A stretch of DNA of 64,000 bases. Source: Helicobacter pylori_CU. GTDB taxonomy: Bacteria > Campylobacterota > Campylobacteria > Campylobacterales > Helicobacteraceae. A program made the position numbers and the translations under genes. The notes below the pieces were generated by a model. That model searched no databases and was not told the origin of the DNA. It saw only the letters and a list, made by a program, of their open reading frames with translations. The stretch spans positions 1,488,001 to 1,552,000 of the forward strand of contig NC_017733.1 of the NCBI RefSeq assembly GCF_000259235.1, in the 5' to 3' direction. Below, one piece after another: positions 8,897 through 16,646 of the stretch (the first letter of the stretch is position 1; each line of letters starts with the position of its first letter).

Positions 8897-10069
8897 ATGG
8901 CTAACATCACGACTAAAGAAACGCCCGAAATAACCCCGGATCTTTTGAAAAGCCCTTATCAAAAAATCATCAATGCGAGCGCGAGCGTTTTTGATGAAAA
9001 TCATGGGCGATCGTTTTTTAGCCCGCAATTTTATGAAAAGATTGAACCTTATTTAAAAGAAGTTTTAACCCATCCCATTGATTTAGAATGCGATCTCAAC
9101 ACCGCTAAAAAAAAGAACCGCTTAACCCCTTTAAAACAACTCTTTAAGGCGTGTTTTAACGCTGAAGAAATTTTGATTGTGAATAACAACACCAGCGCAA
9201 TATTCCTCATCGCTAACGCTTTAGTGCAAGAAAAAGAAATCATTGTTTCTTATGGCGAATTAGTGGGGGGGGATTTTAACCTTAAAAATATTTTATTGAG
9301 TAGTGGGGCTAGGCTGCATTTAGTGGGGAATACCAGTCGCGCTTATTTAAGGGATTACCGCTTAGCCTTGAATGAAAACAGCAAAATGCTCTTTAAAACC
9401 CACAACCCCCATTTTAAAAAAGACACGCCCTTTAAAGATTTGCAAGCCCTAGCTAAAGAGCATGATTTGATTGATTATTACAATTTAGGGGATGTGGATT
9501 TGTTAAACAGAACGGCTTTAGAAGAGGTTTTAGCCCTAAAACCATCGCTTTTAAGCTTTAGCGCGGATAAATGCTTTAACAGCGTTCAAGCCGGTATTAT
9601 TATGGGGCAAAAAGAACGGGTTGAAACCTTAAAAAACCACCCCCTTTATAGAGTTTTAAGGGTGGATAAAATCACGCTCACCTTGCTTTTTTGCAGCCTA
9701 AAAGCATGGGTCAATCATCAAGAAGAAATTGCAATCCATGCGTTATTGAACCAAACTAAAGACGCGTTATTGCAAAAAGCCCTCAAACTCTACGCTCTTT
9801 TAAAGCCTTTAGAATTGAACGTGAGCATAGCCTCTAGCTTTTCTAAAATAAGGAATTTGCCCGATAGAGAATTAGAATCCTTTTGCGTGAAAATCCAGCC
9901 CAAAAACACCCGCGCTTTAAATAGTGAGAAACTTTATTTAAAGCTTTTTCAAAAAGGCGTTATTACAAGGATTTCATGCACATTTGTGTGTTTTGAAGTC
10001 TTTAGCTTGAATGGAGAAGATTTGGAAAAAATCGCTCTGGTTTTAGAAGAAATTCTTAACAAGGCTTAA
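8897..10069 (+). CDS. selA: SelA-like PLP-dependent protein
   Basis: The 390-residue protein resembles L-seryl-tRNA(Sec) selenium transferase, including the lysine that binds pyridoxal phosphate in LLSFSADKCFNSVQAGIIMG (about residue 230). It is about 70 residues shorter than typical bacterial SelA, and the missing part corresponds to the N-terminal tRNA-binding region. The GGG-rich cofactor loop is GELVGGDFN. H. pylori is not known to make selenoproteins, so the true substrate is unclear. A run of eight G lies inside the gene at 9265-9272. The ribosome site is far from the ATG (AAAGGA about 16 bases upstream). Confidence 0.75.
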   Translation: MANITTKETPEITPDLLKSPYQKIINASASVFDENHGRSFFSPQFYEKIEPYLKEVLTHPIDLECDLNTAKKKNRLTPLKQLFKACFNAEEILIVNNNTSAIFLIANALVQEKEIIVSYGELVGGDFNLKNILLSSGARLHLVGNTSRAYLRDYRLALNENSKMLFKTHNPHFKKDTPFKDLQALAKEHDLIDYYNLGDVDLLNRTALEEVLALKPSLLSFSADKCFNSVQAGIIMGQKERVETLKNHPLYRVLRVDKITLTLLFCSLKAWVNHQEEIAIHALLNQTKDALLQKALKLYALLKPLELNVSIASSFSKIRNLPDRELESFCVKIQPKNTRALNSEKLYLKLFQKGVITRISCTFVCFEVFSLNGEDLEKIALVLEEILNKA

Positions 10070-10165
10070 AAATTCGCTATAATAAAATTTCTTTTAAACG
10101 CGCCGCTCCCCCCACAATAGAGAATGACAGAAAACGACAGAACATCAATTTAAAGGAACTTAAGA

Positions 10166-11353
10166 ATGGAAAAAATCAGCGATCTTATAGAATGCATTGC
10201 GTATGAAAAAAATTTGCCTAAAGAGATGATTTCAAAAGTGATTCAAGGCTGTTTGTTAAAAATGGCACAAAATGAGTTAGACCCCCTAGCACGCTACTTG
10301 GTAATTGAAGAAAACAAACAGCTCCAGCTTATCCAGTTGGTGGAAGTTTTAGAAGACGATGATGAAAGGTTGGTTAACGATCCTTCTAAATACATCAGCC
10401 TGTCTAAAGCCAAAGAAATGGATCCAAGCGTTAAGATTAAAGACGAATTGTCCTATAGTTTGAGTTTGGAGAGCATGAAGCAAGGAGCGATCAACCGCCT
10501 TTTTAAAGATTTGCAATACCAACTAGAAAAAGCGTTAGAAGACAGCCACTTTGAAGCGTTTCAAAAGCGTCTTAACAGCGTTTTAACGGGGCAAGTGATT
10601 TTAGTGGATCACAACCAAAACACTTTTATTGAGATTGAGCAGCAATTTCAGGGCGTTCTTTCCATGCGCCATCGCATCAAGGGCGAGAGTTTTAAAGTAG
10701 GCGATAGCATCAAGGCGGTTTTAACGCAAGTCAAACGCACGAAAAAGGGCTTATTATTAGAGCTGAGCCGCACCACTCCTAAAATGCTTGAAGCTTTGTT
10801 GGAATTAGAAGTCCCTGAGATTAAAGATAAAGAGATTGAAATCATTCATTGCGCGCGAATCCCAGGCAACAGGGCGAAAGTGAGCTTTTTTTCCCATAAC
10901 GCTAGGATTGATCCCATAGGCGCGGCCGTGGGGGTTAAGGGCGTGCGCATCAATGCGATCAGTAACGAATTGAATAAAGAAAACATTGATTGCATAGAGT
11001 ATTCTAATGTGCCTGAAATTTATATCACTCTCGCGCTCGCTCCAGCCAAAATTTTAAGCGTTGAAATCAAAAAAATCCCTATAGAAGAATTGAGTGCCGA
11101 AGAAAAAGAATCCATTCAAGAGCGTTTTATTGTCAATAACCATTTGCAAAAGGCTAAAGTGCGTTTGTTAGACATTGAAAAATCTAAGGCTATCGGTAAA
11201 GGCGGGGTGAATGTGTGTTTAGCGTCCATGCTTACAGGCTATCACATAGAGTTTGAAACCATTCCTAGCGTCAAAGAAAACGCAGAAAATGAAAACGAAA
11301 AAGAAACGCCAAAAGTAGGGGTAGAAGCTTTAGAGTCTTTGTTTAAGAATTAA
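10166..11353 (+). CDS. nusA: Transcription elongation/termination factor NusA
   Basis: The 395-residue protein has the NusA layout. An N-terminal RNA-polymerase-binding domain covers about residues 1-130, followed by an S1 domain (about 140-210, ILVDHNQNTFIEI...VGDSIKAVL). Tandem KH domains follow, with IDPIGAAVGVKGVRINAI (about 250) and AIGKGGVNVCLASMLTGY (about 340). It lacks the C-terminal acidic repeats of enterobacterial NusA, as is usual in epsilonproteobacteria. It binds RNA polymerase and nascent RNA. The start follows AAAGGAACTTAAGA. A small HEPN-like frame follows 13 bases later. Confidence 0.95.
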   Translation: MEKISDLIECIAYEKNLPKEMISKVIQGCLLKMAQNELDPLARYLVIEENKQLQLIQLVEVLEDDDERLVNDPSKYISLSKAKEMDPSVKIKDELSYSLSLESMKQGAINRLFKDLQYQLEKALEDSHFEAFQKRLNSVLTGQVILVDHNQNTFIEIEQQFQGVLSMRHRIKGESFKVGDSIKAVLTQVKRTKKGLLLELSRTTPKMLEALLELEVPEIKDKEIEIIHCARIPGNRAKVSFFSHNARIDPIGAAVGVKGVRINAISNELNKENIDCIEYSNVPEIYITLALAPAKILSVEIKKIPIEELSAEEKESIQERFIVNNHLQKAKVRLLDIEKSKAIGKGGVNVCLASMLTGYHIEFETIPSVKENAENENEKETPKVGVEALESLFKN

Positions 11354-11366
11354 AATAATTTCTGTC

Positions 11367-11825
11367 TTGATCGAAGAGCTAAAAGAAAAGAAAAAAGAAA
11401 TCACGCATTCTTTGATTTTATCTAAAATGTCTTTAGGGGCAGTGGTTAGGCTTATTTTTTGTTATACATTAGAGGGGATAGTATTAGATTTGAGAGCGTA
11501 TCGTTTTAGAGCTTATTATCACGAAAATAAAGATACCTTGCTTATTAAAGGCAAAAAACGCCTTCTTTACAATTATATTAAAGTCCATATAGCGTTGAAC
11601 TTGCTATGGACGATTAGAAATCGCGCGTATCATTGGGAAAACTTACTCAAAATCCAACCGAACAACCGCCCACGAATAACTACACCATTCAATGGAAAAA
11701 CAGAAAACATTCCAATGGACAGAATTTTAGTGATTGGTATTGAACCTAACAAAATCACTCTATTTTTAGATGATTTGATTAAAAGCATTGAGAATAAAGA
11801 TTTTGAAGACTTAAGTAGTTTGTAA
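11367..11825 (+). CDS. Small Abi/HEPN-like protein, possibly N-terminally truncated
   Basis: The 152-residue frame opens at TTG just after nusA. Residues 78-95 read NLLWTIRNRAYHWENLLK, which resembles the C-terminal core of Abi_2-type abortive infection proteins. R84-x4-H89 fits the Arg-x4-6-His signature of HEPN ribonucleases. The frame is about half the length of complete Abi_2 proteins and has no good ribosome site, so it may be a remnant or depend on nusA read-through. It lies next to a region of toxin-antitoxin and R-M genes. The family call rests on motif reading only. Confidence 0.5.
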   Translation: MIEELKEKKKEITHSLILSKMSLGAVVRLIFCYTLEGIVLDLRAYRFRAYYHENKDTLLIKGKKRLLYNYIKVHIALNLLWTIRNRAYHWENLLKIQPNNRPRITTPFNGKTENIPMDRILVIGIEPNKITLFLDDLIKSIENKDFEDLSSL

Positions 11826-11830
11826 AAAGT

Positions 11831-11867
11831 GGGCTACTGAAGCCCTTATAATGTAGAAGCATTATAA
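11831..11867 (+). terminator. Stem-loops after the nusA unit
   Basis: GGGCT-ACTGA-AGCCC at 11831-11845 makes a 5-bp stem. It is followed at once by a perfect inverted repeat TTATAATG-TAGAAG-CATTATAA (11846-11867). Together they could end transcription of nusA and the small frame behind it, although there is no long T run. The palindrome also reads TATAAT on both strands. Confidence 0.4.
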
Positions 11868-11903
11868 CTCAAAAATTAGAACAAATCAAGATTTCTTAAA
11901 AGC

Positions 11904-12078
11904 TTACTCGCTTTTTTCATCTTTTAACCATCCTTTTAACACAAGAGCCGTTTTTTTATTTAATTCTTCCACTAACATTACCCTCTTTTTGAAAGTTTTC
12001 CTGTTGCCAATATACAGATTTAAAAGCAATTTGATGGTATTTTTTACACCAAATTTTTAAGGCGTTTGTTTTAAGCAT
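11904..12078 (-). pseudogene. Possible small frameshifted gene remnant
   Basis: Two overlapping minus-strand frames lie end to end. The first starts at 12078 (MLKTNALKIWCKKYHQIAF...) and stops at 11956. The second starts at 11978 in the next frame (MLVEELNKKTALVLKGWLKD...) and stops at 11904. Joining them would give a protein of about 58 residues with ordinary composition. I do not recognise the family. It may be a broken small gene, or chance frames in AT-rich spacer DNA. Confidence 0.3.
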
Positions 12079-12177
12079 CACAATCCCTACTATTTATGGT
12101 TTTAGTCCAAAGCCATGCGTTAGAAAAAGCTTTTTAATCTTTAAATCGCACTTGATTGTTTTTGCTTGTTTTAAGGG

Positions 12178-12232
12178 TTAGGATAAAATAACGCTAACCC
12201 CCTAGTTTTTTTGCTAGAGATTAGGGGGTAAA
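12178..12232 (+). repeat. Direct repeat copy 1: aapA promoter and leader
   Basis: These 55 bases match 12471-12525 at 54 of 55 positions. They contain a -10 TAAAAT (12184-12189) and the leader hairpin CCCCCTA...TAGGGGG (12198-12228). The copy stands before the broken aapA and shows that the two toxin loci arose by tandem duplication. Confidence 0.85.
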
Positions 12233-12276
12233 TTACCTTCAAAGGATTACTATGTCCAAAAAACATGGTAAAAAGC
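12197..12276 (-). ncRNA. Predicted IsoA-type antisense RNA over the broken aapA
   Basis: On the minus strand a TATAAT (12283-12288) lies inside the aapA frame, at the same place as in the intact copies. Transcription from about 12276 towards lower coordinates would cover the toxin start and leader, as IsoA RNAs do, ending around the CCCCCTA/TAGGGGG hairpin. The ends are estimates. The RNA family is known in H. pylori; expression of this copy is an inference. Confidence 0.5.
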
Positions 12277-12372
12277 CCTTGTATTATACTTAAAAATACC
12301 TTTTTTTAAGTATAGGGTTAAAATCGTTGTTAAAAAAACCCATTAAGCCAAAGGTTTCCCCTATTTAAGGGG
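12252..12372 (+). pseudogene. AapA-type toxin gene, frameshifted
   Basis: The ATG at 12252 reads MSKKHGKKPLYYT and stops at 12293. The expected AapA core continues in another frame (LVLYLKIPFFKYRVKIVVKK), so small indels have broken the 30-residue toxin. The leader repeat, the internal antisense promoter and a 3' hairpin (CCCCT-ATTTA-AGGGG at 12358-12372) are all kept. This is a dead copy beside the intact one at 12547. Confidence 0.75.
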
Positions 12373-12470
12373 TTTCCTTTAAGGTAAAGTGCTTTTTATT
12401 TCTTGTGAAGTTTTTCGATGCGACTTTAAATGAGTGGTTTGCAGCTTTTATAAAAATCGTTTTTGTGAGA

Positions 12471-12525
12471 TTAGGATAAAATAACGCTCACCCCCTAGTT
12501 TTTTTGCTAGAGATTAGGGGGTAAA
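12471..12525 (+). repeat. Direct repeat copy 2: aapA promoter and leader
   Basis: This is the partner of 12178-12232, with one difference in 55 bases. It contains the -10 TAAAAT at 12477-12482, with a start site expected about 12488, and the leader hairpin CCCCCTA (12491-12497) / TAGGGGG (12515-12521). In AapA mRNAs, leader structures keep the ribosome site closed in the full-length transcript. Confidence 0.85.
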
Positions 12526-12575
12526 ATCCACTTTTAGGAGCTTACTATGAAAAATCATCGTAGTAAACACTCTTG
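12490..12575 (-). ncRNA. Predicted IsoA-type antisense RNA (antitoxin)
   Basis: A minus-strand TATAAT (12582-12587) lies within codons 12-14 of aapA. An RNA starting near 12575 and running leftward would pair with the aapA ribosome site and leader, matching the published IsoA antitoxins of about 80 nt. Ends are estimated from the -10 position and the CCCCCTA/TAGGGGG hairpin. Confidence 0.7.
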
Positions 12576-12639
12576 GAGAGAATTATACCTAAAAATCAGT
12601 TTTTTGGGTTTAAAGTTTGATCTAGTGGTTAAACGCTAA
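12547..12639 (+). CDS. AapA-type type I toxin peptide
   Basis: The 30-residue peptide starts MKNHRSKHSWRELYLKIS and ends LVVKR. The N-terminal His/Lys region, single Trp, hydrophobic LYLKISFLGLK core and Lys-Arg end are the AapA pattern of H. pylori. These peptides insert in the inner membrane, stop growth and are tied to coccoid conversion. A TAGGAG ribosome site lies 6 bases upstream. A 3' hairpin CCCCCTA-GAT-TAGGGGG (12656-12672) has the same arms as the leader hairpin, so the two mRNA ends can pair, as in the known inert full-length aapA mRNA. An IsoA promoter lies inside on the other strand. The family number (AapA1-6) was not assigned. Confidence 0.88.
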   Translation: MKNHRSKHSWRELYLKISFLGLKFDLVVKR

Positions 12640-12655
12640 TTCTTAAAAAGAGTTG

Positions 12656-12672
12656 CCCCCTAGATTAGGGGG
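12656..12672 (+). terminator. 3' hairpin of aapA
   Basis: CCCCCTA-GAT-TAGGGGG forms a 7-bp stem 17 bases after the aapA stop. It can act as the transcript end. It can also pair with the leader's identical CCCCCTA/TAGGGGG arms at 12491-12521, giving the 5'-3' long-distance interaction described for aapA mRNAs. Confidence 0.6.
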
Positions 12673-12698
12673 TCATCCTTAAGTGGGAAATGAGCTTT

Positions 12699-15600
12699 TT
12701 ACTGCCCGTTTTCAATGGTTTTGATTTCTTCATCGGTGAGGTGGTAGAGCTGATAGACTAAGGCGTCAATTTCCTTTTCTAATCCTTGAGTGTTGGCTTT
12801 AGGGTCTTTTTCTTTTAGCGCTAGGATTTGCTTCGCGCAATCGGTGATTTTATGGGCTAATTCTTGGTTTTTGGTGGTGATTTTAGGAATGGGTATTTTT
12901 TCTAAAGCATGCTTATTGTATTGATAACCACTCTTACCTAAAATACAACCTCCGCAAAAATTTTTAAAATAGAATGTAACAAGTTTAGAATTGAGCAAAG
13001 CAGTCAAAAGTTTAAGATTGTAAGCATCACTAACAATCATAAATGCGGTTTTTTCTAAAAATATTCCGCTGTTTTCATATACAAAATACGCCCCTTGTGA
13101 AGTCTCTGGATACACAATTTTCTCTTTTTCAAAATCCTCTAAATACGCGCAATTCCTTAAATTGTAGGGGGTGTCTCCTTGATCGCATCGTGTTGCAATA
13201 GTGTCGTAATGAGCGTCTAAATGCGCTTTTGTTGCGGGGTATTTTTCTATATCAATGGGTGGGATTTTAGATTTTGTGGCAGAAGTGTAGCCGTTATGGG
13301 TGTTAATCACCCACTCCCCCGCCCACTCATAAGAATACCTTTTAATGTCTTTCCCTCTTAAAATGGGCTTGATAAGCTCTTTAGTCCTTTCTCTTTCGCT
13401 CATTCCGCTTTCATCTTTTTGCAAATCGTCGCAGTTTTTTAAGATTGCGTCTCTTTTTTCAGTGGGAATGATAAAGGCTTCGTTAGCGCCGGTTTTAATC
13501 CCGTAATTGATTTGAATGCCCCAATCTTTAAGCGGGGTGCCGACGCTCTCTATTTTGTCCCTTAAATCCAAAAGCGTGGCGTTGGCAAAAATAAAGCTTT
13601 CTGTTGAAAGCGCGTTTTGTTTCATCAAAAGGGAGGGGGTGCTTTTCAAATCGTCTTTATCGTTTGAGGTGGGTTCGTAATAATTAAAATCGCTCTCTTT
13701 AAGGGGCGCTTGCTTGATGAAATGAATGATGCTGGTATCCACTGCAGCACTTTCAAAGACTTTTAAGGCGTTTAATTCCATGTAGTTGACAAGGGTGGTT
13801 TTTTTGAGTAATAATTCTCTCAATTTGGCGCCGTATTTGGCTCGCGCGTATTTGTTGGAAGTGATGAAAGCGTTAAACCCCTTTTCTTTTAAAAGGTGGT
13901 AAGCCAGGGCAAAAAAGTAGGTGTAAATGTCGCTTGAGCTGTTATAGAAATCTTGGTATTGCTTTTGTAATAAAGGCTTTAAGTCTTTGATGTGTTCTTG
14001 GCGGATATAAGGCGGGTTGCCTATGATGCAATCAAAGCCTAAAAAATCCCCCTCATCATCTAAAACTTCAGGGAATTCAAAGCGCCATTCAAACGCATTG
14101 TGATACTCTCCACCACTTAAAGCATCATCAAGCTTTTTCCTTAAAGCTCTAATACGCCCATAAGAAGCAAAAGCCTCTTCCTCTTCTTTGGGGCTTAATT
14201 TAAGCGTGCCAAAAAGGCTTGGGATAAAGTAATTTAACCCATCTAGCAAACTCTTATCGTCTAGGGCAAAGAAATTGTATTTTTTGATGTGTTTTTCAAT
14301 AGCCTTTTCAAGCTCTGCTTTGGTTTTAGGATCTTTGAGCGTGAGGGAAAAAGTGTTTTTTAAGTCTTGGATTTTGTTGATAAGATCTTGCTTATTTAAG
14401 GGATAGAGAGGGTTTGGGTCTTTGTATTGGGCGACTAGATCTTTGTATTCTTGGATTTTTTGCTTGATATTGGGGATCTTTTTGAGATCGTCATTCAAAT
14501 TAAAGCGTGAGATCAAGCTGTTAGCACACTTAATGTTAATGTCAATGTTGGGGAGGGTTTCAAGATTGTTAGTGTTCTTACCCTTTTCAAAAATATAGTA
14601 GCTGTATTTTAAAAGCTCTATCCATAGCCTGAGCTTGGTGATTTCGCAAGAATTGGGGTTAATATCCACGCCAAAAAGGCAGTTTTCAATGATGTCTTTT
14701 TTAAGCTCAAAAAGTTCTTTTTGGATGTGGTGGTGAGGGTCGTTTTCGCTATGCGGTATGGTGTATTTAAAGACTTTATTCTCTGGCGTGTGAATGATGA
14801 TTTCATCGTTTTCTAATCTAAGATCGTGGCGATACAAGGAAGCAATAAGCCCTAGCTCATAAGCAATTAACACCATTTCATTGAGTGCTGAAACCAAGAA
14901 ATGCCCGCTCCCCACCGCCGGATCGCAAATGCGTAAAGTGAGAAGGAGTTGCAAGTATTCTTTAGCTTTTTCATTTGAAAAATTTCTGTCTATTTTTTCT
15001 CGCAACGCTTCTAAATCTTTGCAGTCCCACTGATAAGTGGCGTTGAATTTATCCAACACAATCGGCGTGATACTCTCTTTACACATGTAGCTTGTGATGA
15101 AGCTTGGGGTATAAAAGCTCCCCTCTTTATAGCCGTTGAGTTTTTCAAAAACAAGCCCCAAAACGCTAGGGTTAATCAAACGGCTTTCGTTAGTATTTTG
15201 ATTATCTTTAATGTCTTTAGGGGTGGTGGTGAAATCATAAACGCGCAAAAATTCAAAAAGGTATTCCAGCAAGGTCCAATCTTTTTCTTCTTGGTATTTT
15301 TTATCTTTTTTGAGAACGGAATTTTTATAGAGTTCTAGCTTTTTATTTTTTAAAAGCCTGATTTCATGCCCCTTTAATTCCAAAGGCGTTTCATCAAACA
15401 AACTGGAATTCAAATAAGGGATTTTTTGTAAAATCTTGTCTTCTTTAATTTCTGGTAAACGCTCGCTGTTTTTCTTGGCTAGGACTTCAAAAAAGAGGGT
15501 GTTTAGGGCGTTGAAATCCTTAAAGTTTTCTATGGTTAAGAAACGATCTTTATCTTCAAAATGCTTGAAAGAAATTAAAAGGCTTTCTAAAAGCCGTAAA

Positions 15601-16439
15601 AACAAGATGCGGTTATTCCAAGCGATGAGTAACGCCATGACTTCTTCATCGTCTAAATCTTTGTATTGTTTTTTTAAAGCATAACTTAGGGAGTTTTGGG
15701 TGCGGCTGGGCTTGATTAAAATTTTCCCTCTGTCATTTTTCTCTTCTAACCCTAAAATATAGAGCAATTCTTCATAAAAATCTTTGTTAAGCGTGTTAGC
15801 GTCAGAATATTTTGGAATTTTGAGCAAAAAATTAGGGCTTAGGGCTTGATAGATTAGGGCTAAATTTTCTTTTTTGAGAGAGATATGGTGGTATTTCAAA
15901 GAACGATCAAGTTCATTAAGGCGCTTTTGGCAAACATCATAAAACGCTTCTGTGCGTGTATCGTTACCCTTTCTATCGTGGCAATTTTTAAAGGCGTTTT
16001 CAATTTCTTTATCTTTATTAAAAACCTCAAATTCGTTCGCATCAATAATATAAAGCTCTTTAATAGTGGCTAAGATAAGATGCTTAAGGTTGTTATTACC
16101 CTCTTTTCTTTCTATGAGATAATAGAAAAGGCTTTCATGAAAGGCTTTAACATTCAAATCACCCTTTTTAATAAATTCGTTGGGGTTTTTAAGGGCTTTA
16201 AATTCAATGATCACTTCCACTTTGTCATTGTCATTAAGAATAGCGCTGTCTATTCTTTTGGTGGGCTTAACCTTGTATTTAAAAACACCTTTCAATAAAT
16301 CATTAAAAGCGTCGTTGTGGTGGTTTTCATTTTCTTGTGGGTTGGTTTCTAAAAAGGCGTTAAAAGCGGTTTCAAAAGCTTTCAGTTGCTCTTGATTCGG
16401 GTAGTTTGTGTTGGGTAAATCTAATTTTTTATAATCCAT
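12699..16439 (-). CDS. Type IIG restriction-modification enzyme (fused nuclease, methylase and specificity)
   Basis: The 1246-residue chain has an N-terminal PD-(D/E)xK nuclease site (D64, E79-x-K81). Its adenine methyltransferase region has DPAVGSGHF (about residue 508, AdoMet binding) and GNPPYIRQEH (about 806, catalytic NPPY). A C-terminal target-recognition region with YNLRNCAYL and CILGKSGYQYNKHAL follows. This is the Eco57I/BREX-PglX-like single-polypeptide layout, corresponding to the H. pylori type IIS/IIG locus HP1517. It would methylate and cut host-specific DNA sites in the cytosol with one recognition domain. The frame is intact. A TATAAT (16565-16570, minus) about 125 bases upstream may be its promoter. 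The sequence specificity cannot be told from motifs. Confidence 0.88.
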   Translation of the reverse strand: MDYKKLDLPNTNYPNQEQLKAFETAFNAFLETNPQENENHHNDAFNDLLKGVFKYKVKPTKRIDSAILNDNDKVEVIIEFKALKNPNEFIKKGDLNVKAFHESLFYYLIERKEGNNNLKHLILATIKELYIIDANEFEVFNKDKEIENAFKNCHDRKGNDTRTEAFYDVCQKRLNELDRSLKYHHISLKKENLALIYQALSPNFLLKIPKYSDANTLNKDFYEELLYILGLEEKNDRGKILIKPSRTQNSLSYALKKQYKDLDDEEVMALLIAWNNRILFLRLLESLLISFKHFEDKDRFLTIENFKDFNALNTLFFEVLAKKNSERLPEIKEDKILQKIPYLNSSLFDETPLELKGHEIRLLKNKKLELYKNSVLKKDKKYQEEKDWTLLEYLFEFLRVYDFTTTPKDIKDNQNTNESRLINPSVLGLVFEKLNGYKEGSFYTPSFITSYMCKESITPIVLDKFNATYQWDCKDLEALREKIDRNFSNEKAKEYLQLLLTLRICDPAVGSGHFLVSALNEMVLIAYELGLIASLYRHDLRLENDEIIIHTPENKVFKYTIPHSENDPHHHIQKELFELKKDIIENCLFGVDINPNSCEITKLRLWIELLKYSYYIFEKGKNTNNLETLPNIDINIKCANSLISRFNLNDDLKKIPNIKQKIQEYKDLVAQYKDPNPLYPLNKQDLINKIQDLKNTFSLTLKDPKTKAELEKAIEKHIKKYNFFALDDKSLLDGLNYFIPSLFGTLKLSPKEEEEAFASYGRIRALRKKLDDALSGGEYHNAFEWRFEFPEVLDDEGDFLGFDCIIGNPPYIRQEHIKDLKPLLQKQYQDFYNSSSDIYTYFFALAYHLLKEKGFNAFITSNKYARAKYGAKLRELLLKKTTLVNYMELNALKVFESAAVDTSIIHFIKQAPLKESDFNYYEPTSNDKDDLKSTPSLLMKQNALSTESFIFANATLLDLRDKIESVGTPLKDWGIQINYGIKTGANEAFIIPTEKRDAILKNCDDLQKDESGMSERERTKELIKPILRGKDIKRYSYEWAGEWVINTHNGYTSATKSKIPPIDIEKYPATKAHLDAHYDTIATRCDQGDTPYNLRNCAYLEDFEKEKIVYPETSQGAYFVYENSGIFLEKTAFMIVSDAYNLKLLTALLNSKLVTFYFKNFCGGCILGKSGYQYNKHALEKIPIPKITTKNQELAHKITDCAKQILALKEKDPKANTQGLEKEIDALVYQLYHLTDEEIKTIENGQ

Positions 16440-16612
16440 GTTAATTCCTTACATCGCTTAAAAACACATGCTTTAAAAGTTTATCGTTGTTTATAAAAGC
16501 GTTTTTTAATGCCACGCTTTTATAAGTGTAATGCTTTTCAATGCTTTAAAATTGGATAGAAGCGATTATAACAAAAGTGCCATGAATTTTAAATAAAACG
16601 CTTTTCTTTAAA

Positions 16613-16646
16613 ATTGTTCCATGTGAAACATTAGGGTAATTGATCT
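16613..16646. repeat. 34-bp direct repeat, copy 1
   Basis: It matches 18923-18956 at 32 of 34 positions. The copies bracket the 728-residue ATPase gene and each lies at the 3' end of a minus-strand gene. The core is TGTTCCATGTGAAACA. Copy 1 overlaps the ATPase stop codon (16645-16647). Confidence 0.85.
16615..16630. promoter_or_regulatory. parS-like ParB site 1
   Basis: TGTTCCATGTGAAACA differs at one base from the bacterial parS consensus TGTTNCACGTGAAACA. It lies about 13 kb from dnaA, the range expected for parS near an origin. Binding by ParB is an inference from sequence only. Confidence 0.55.
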
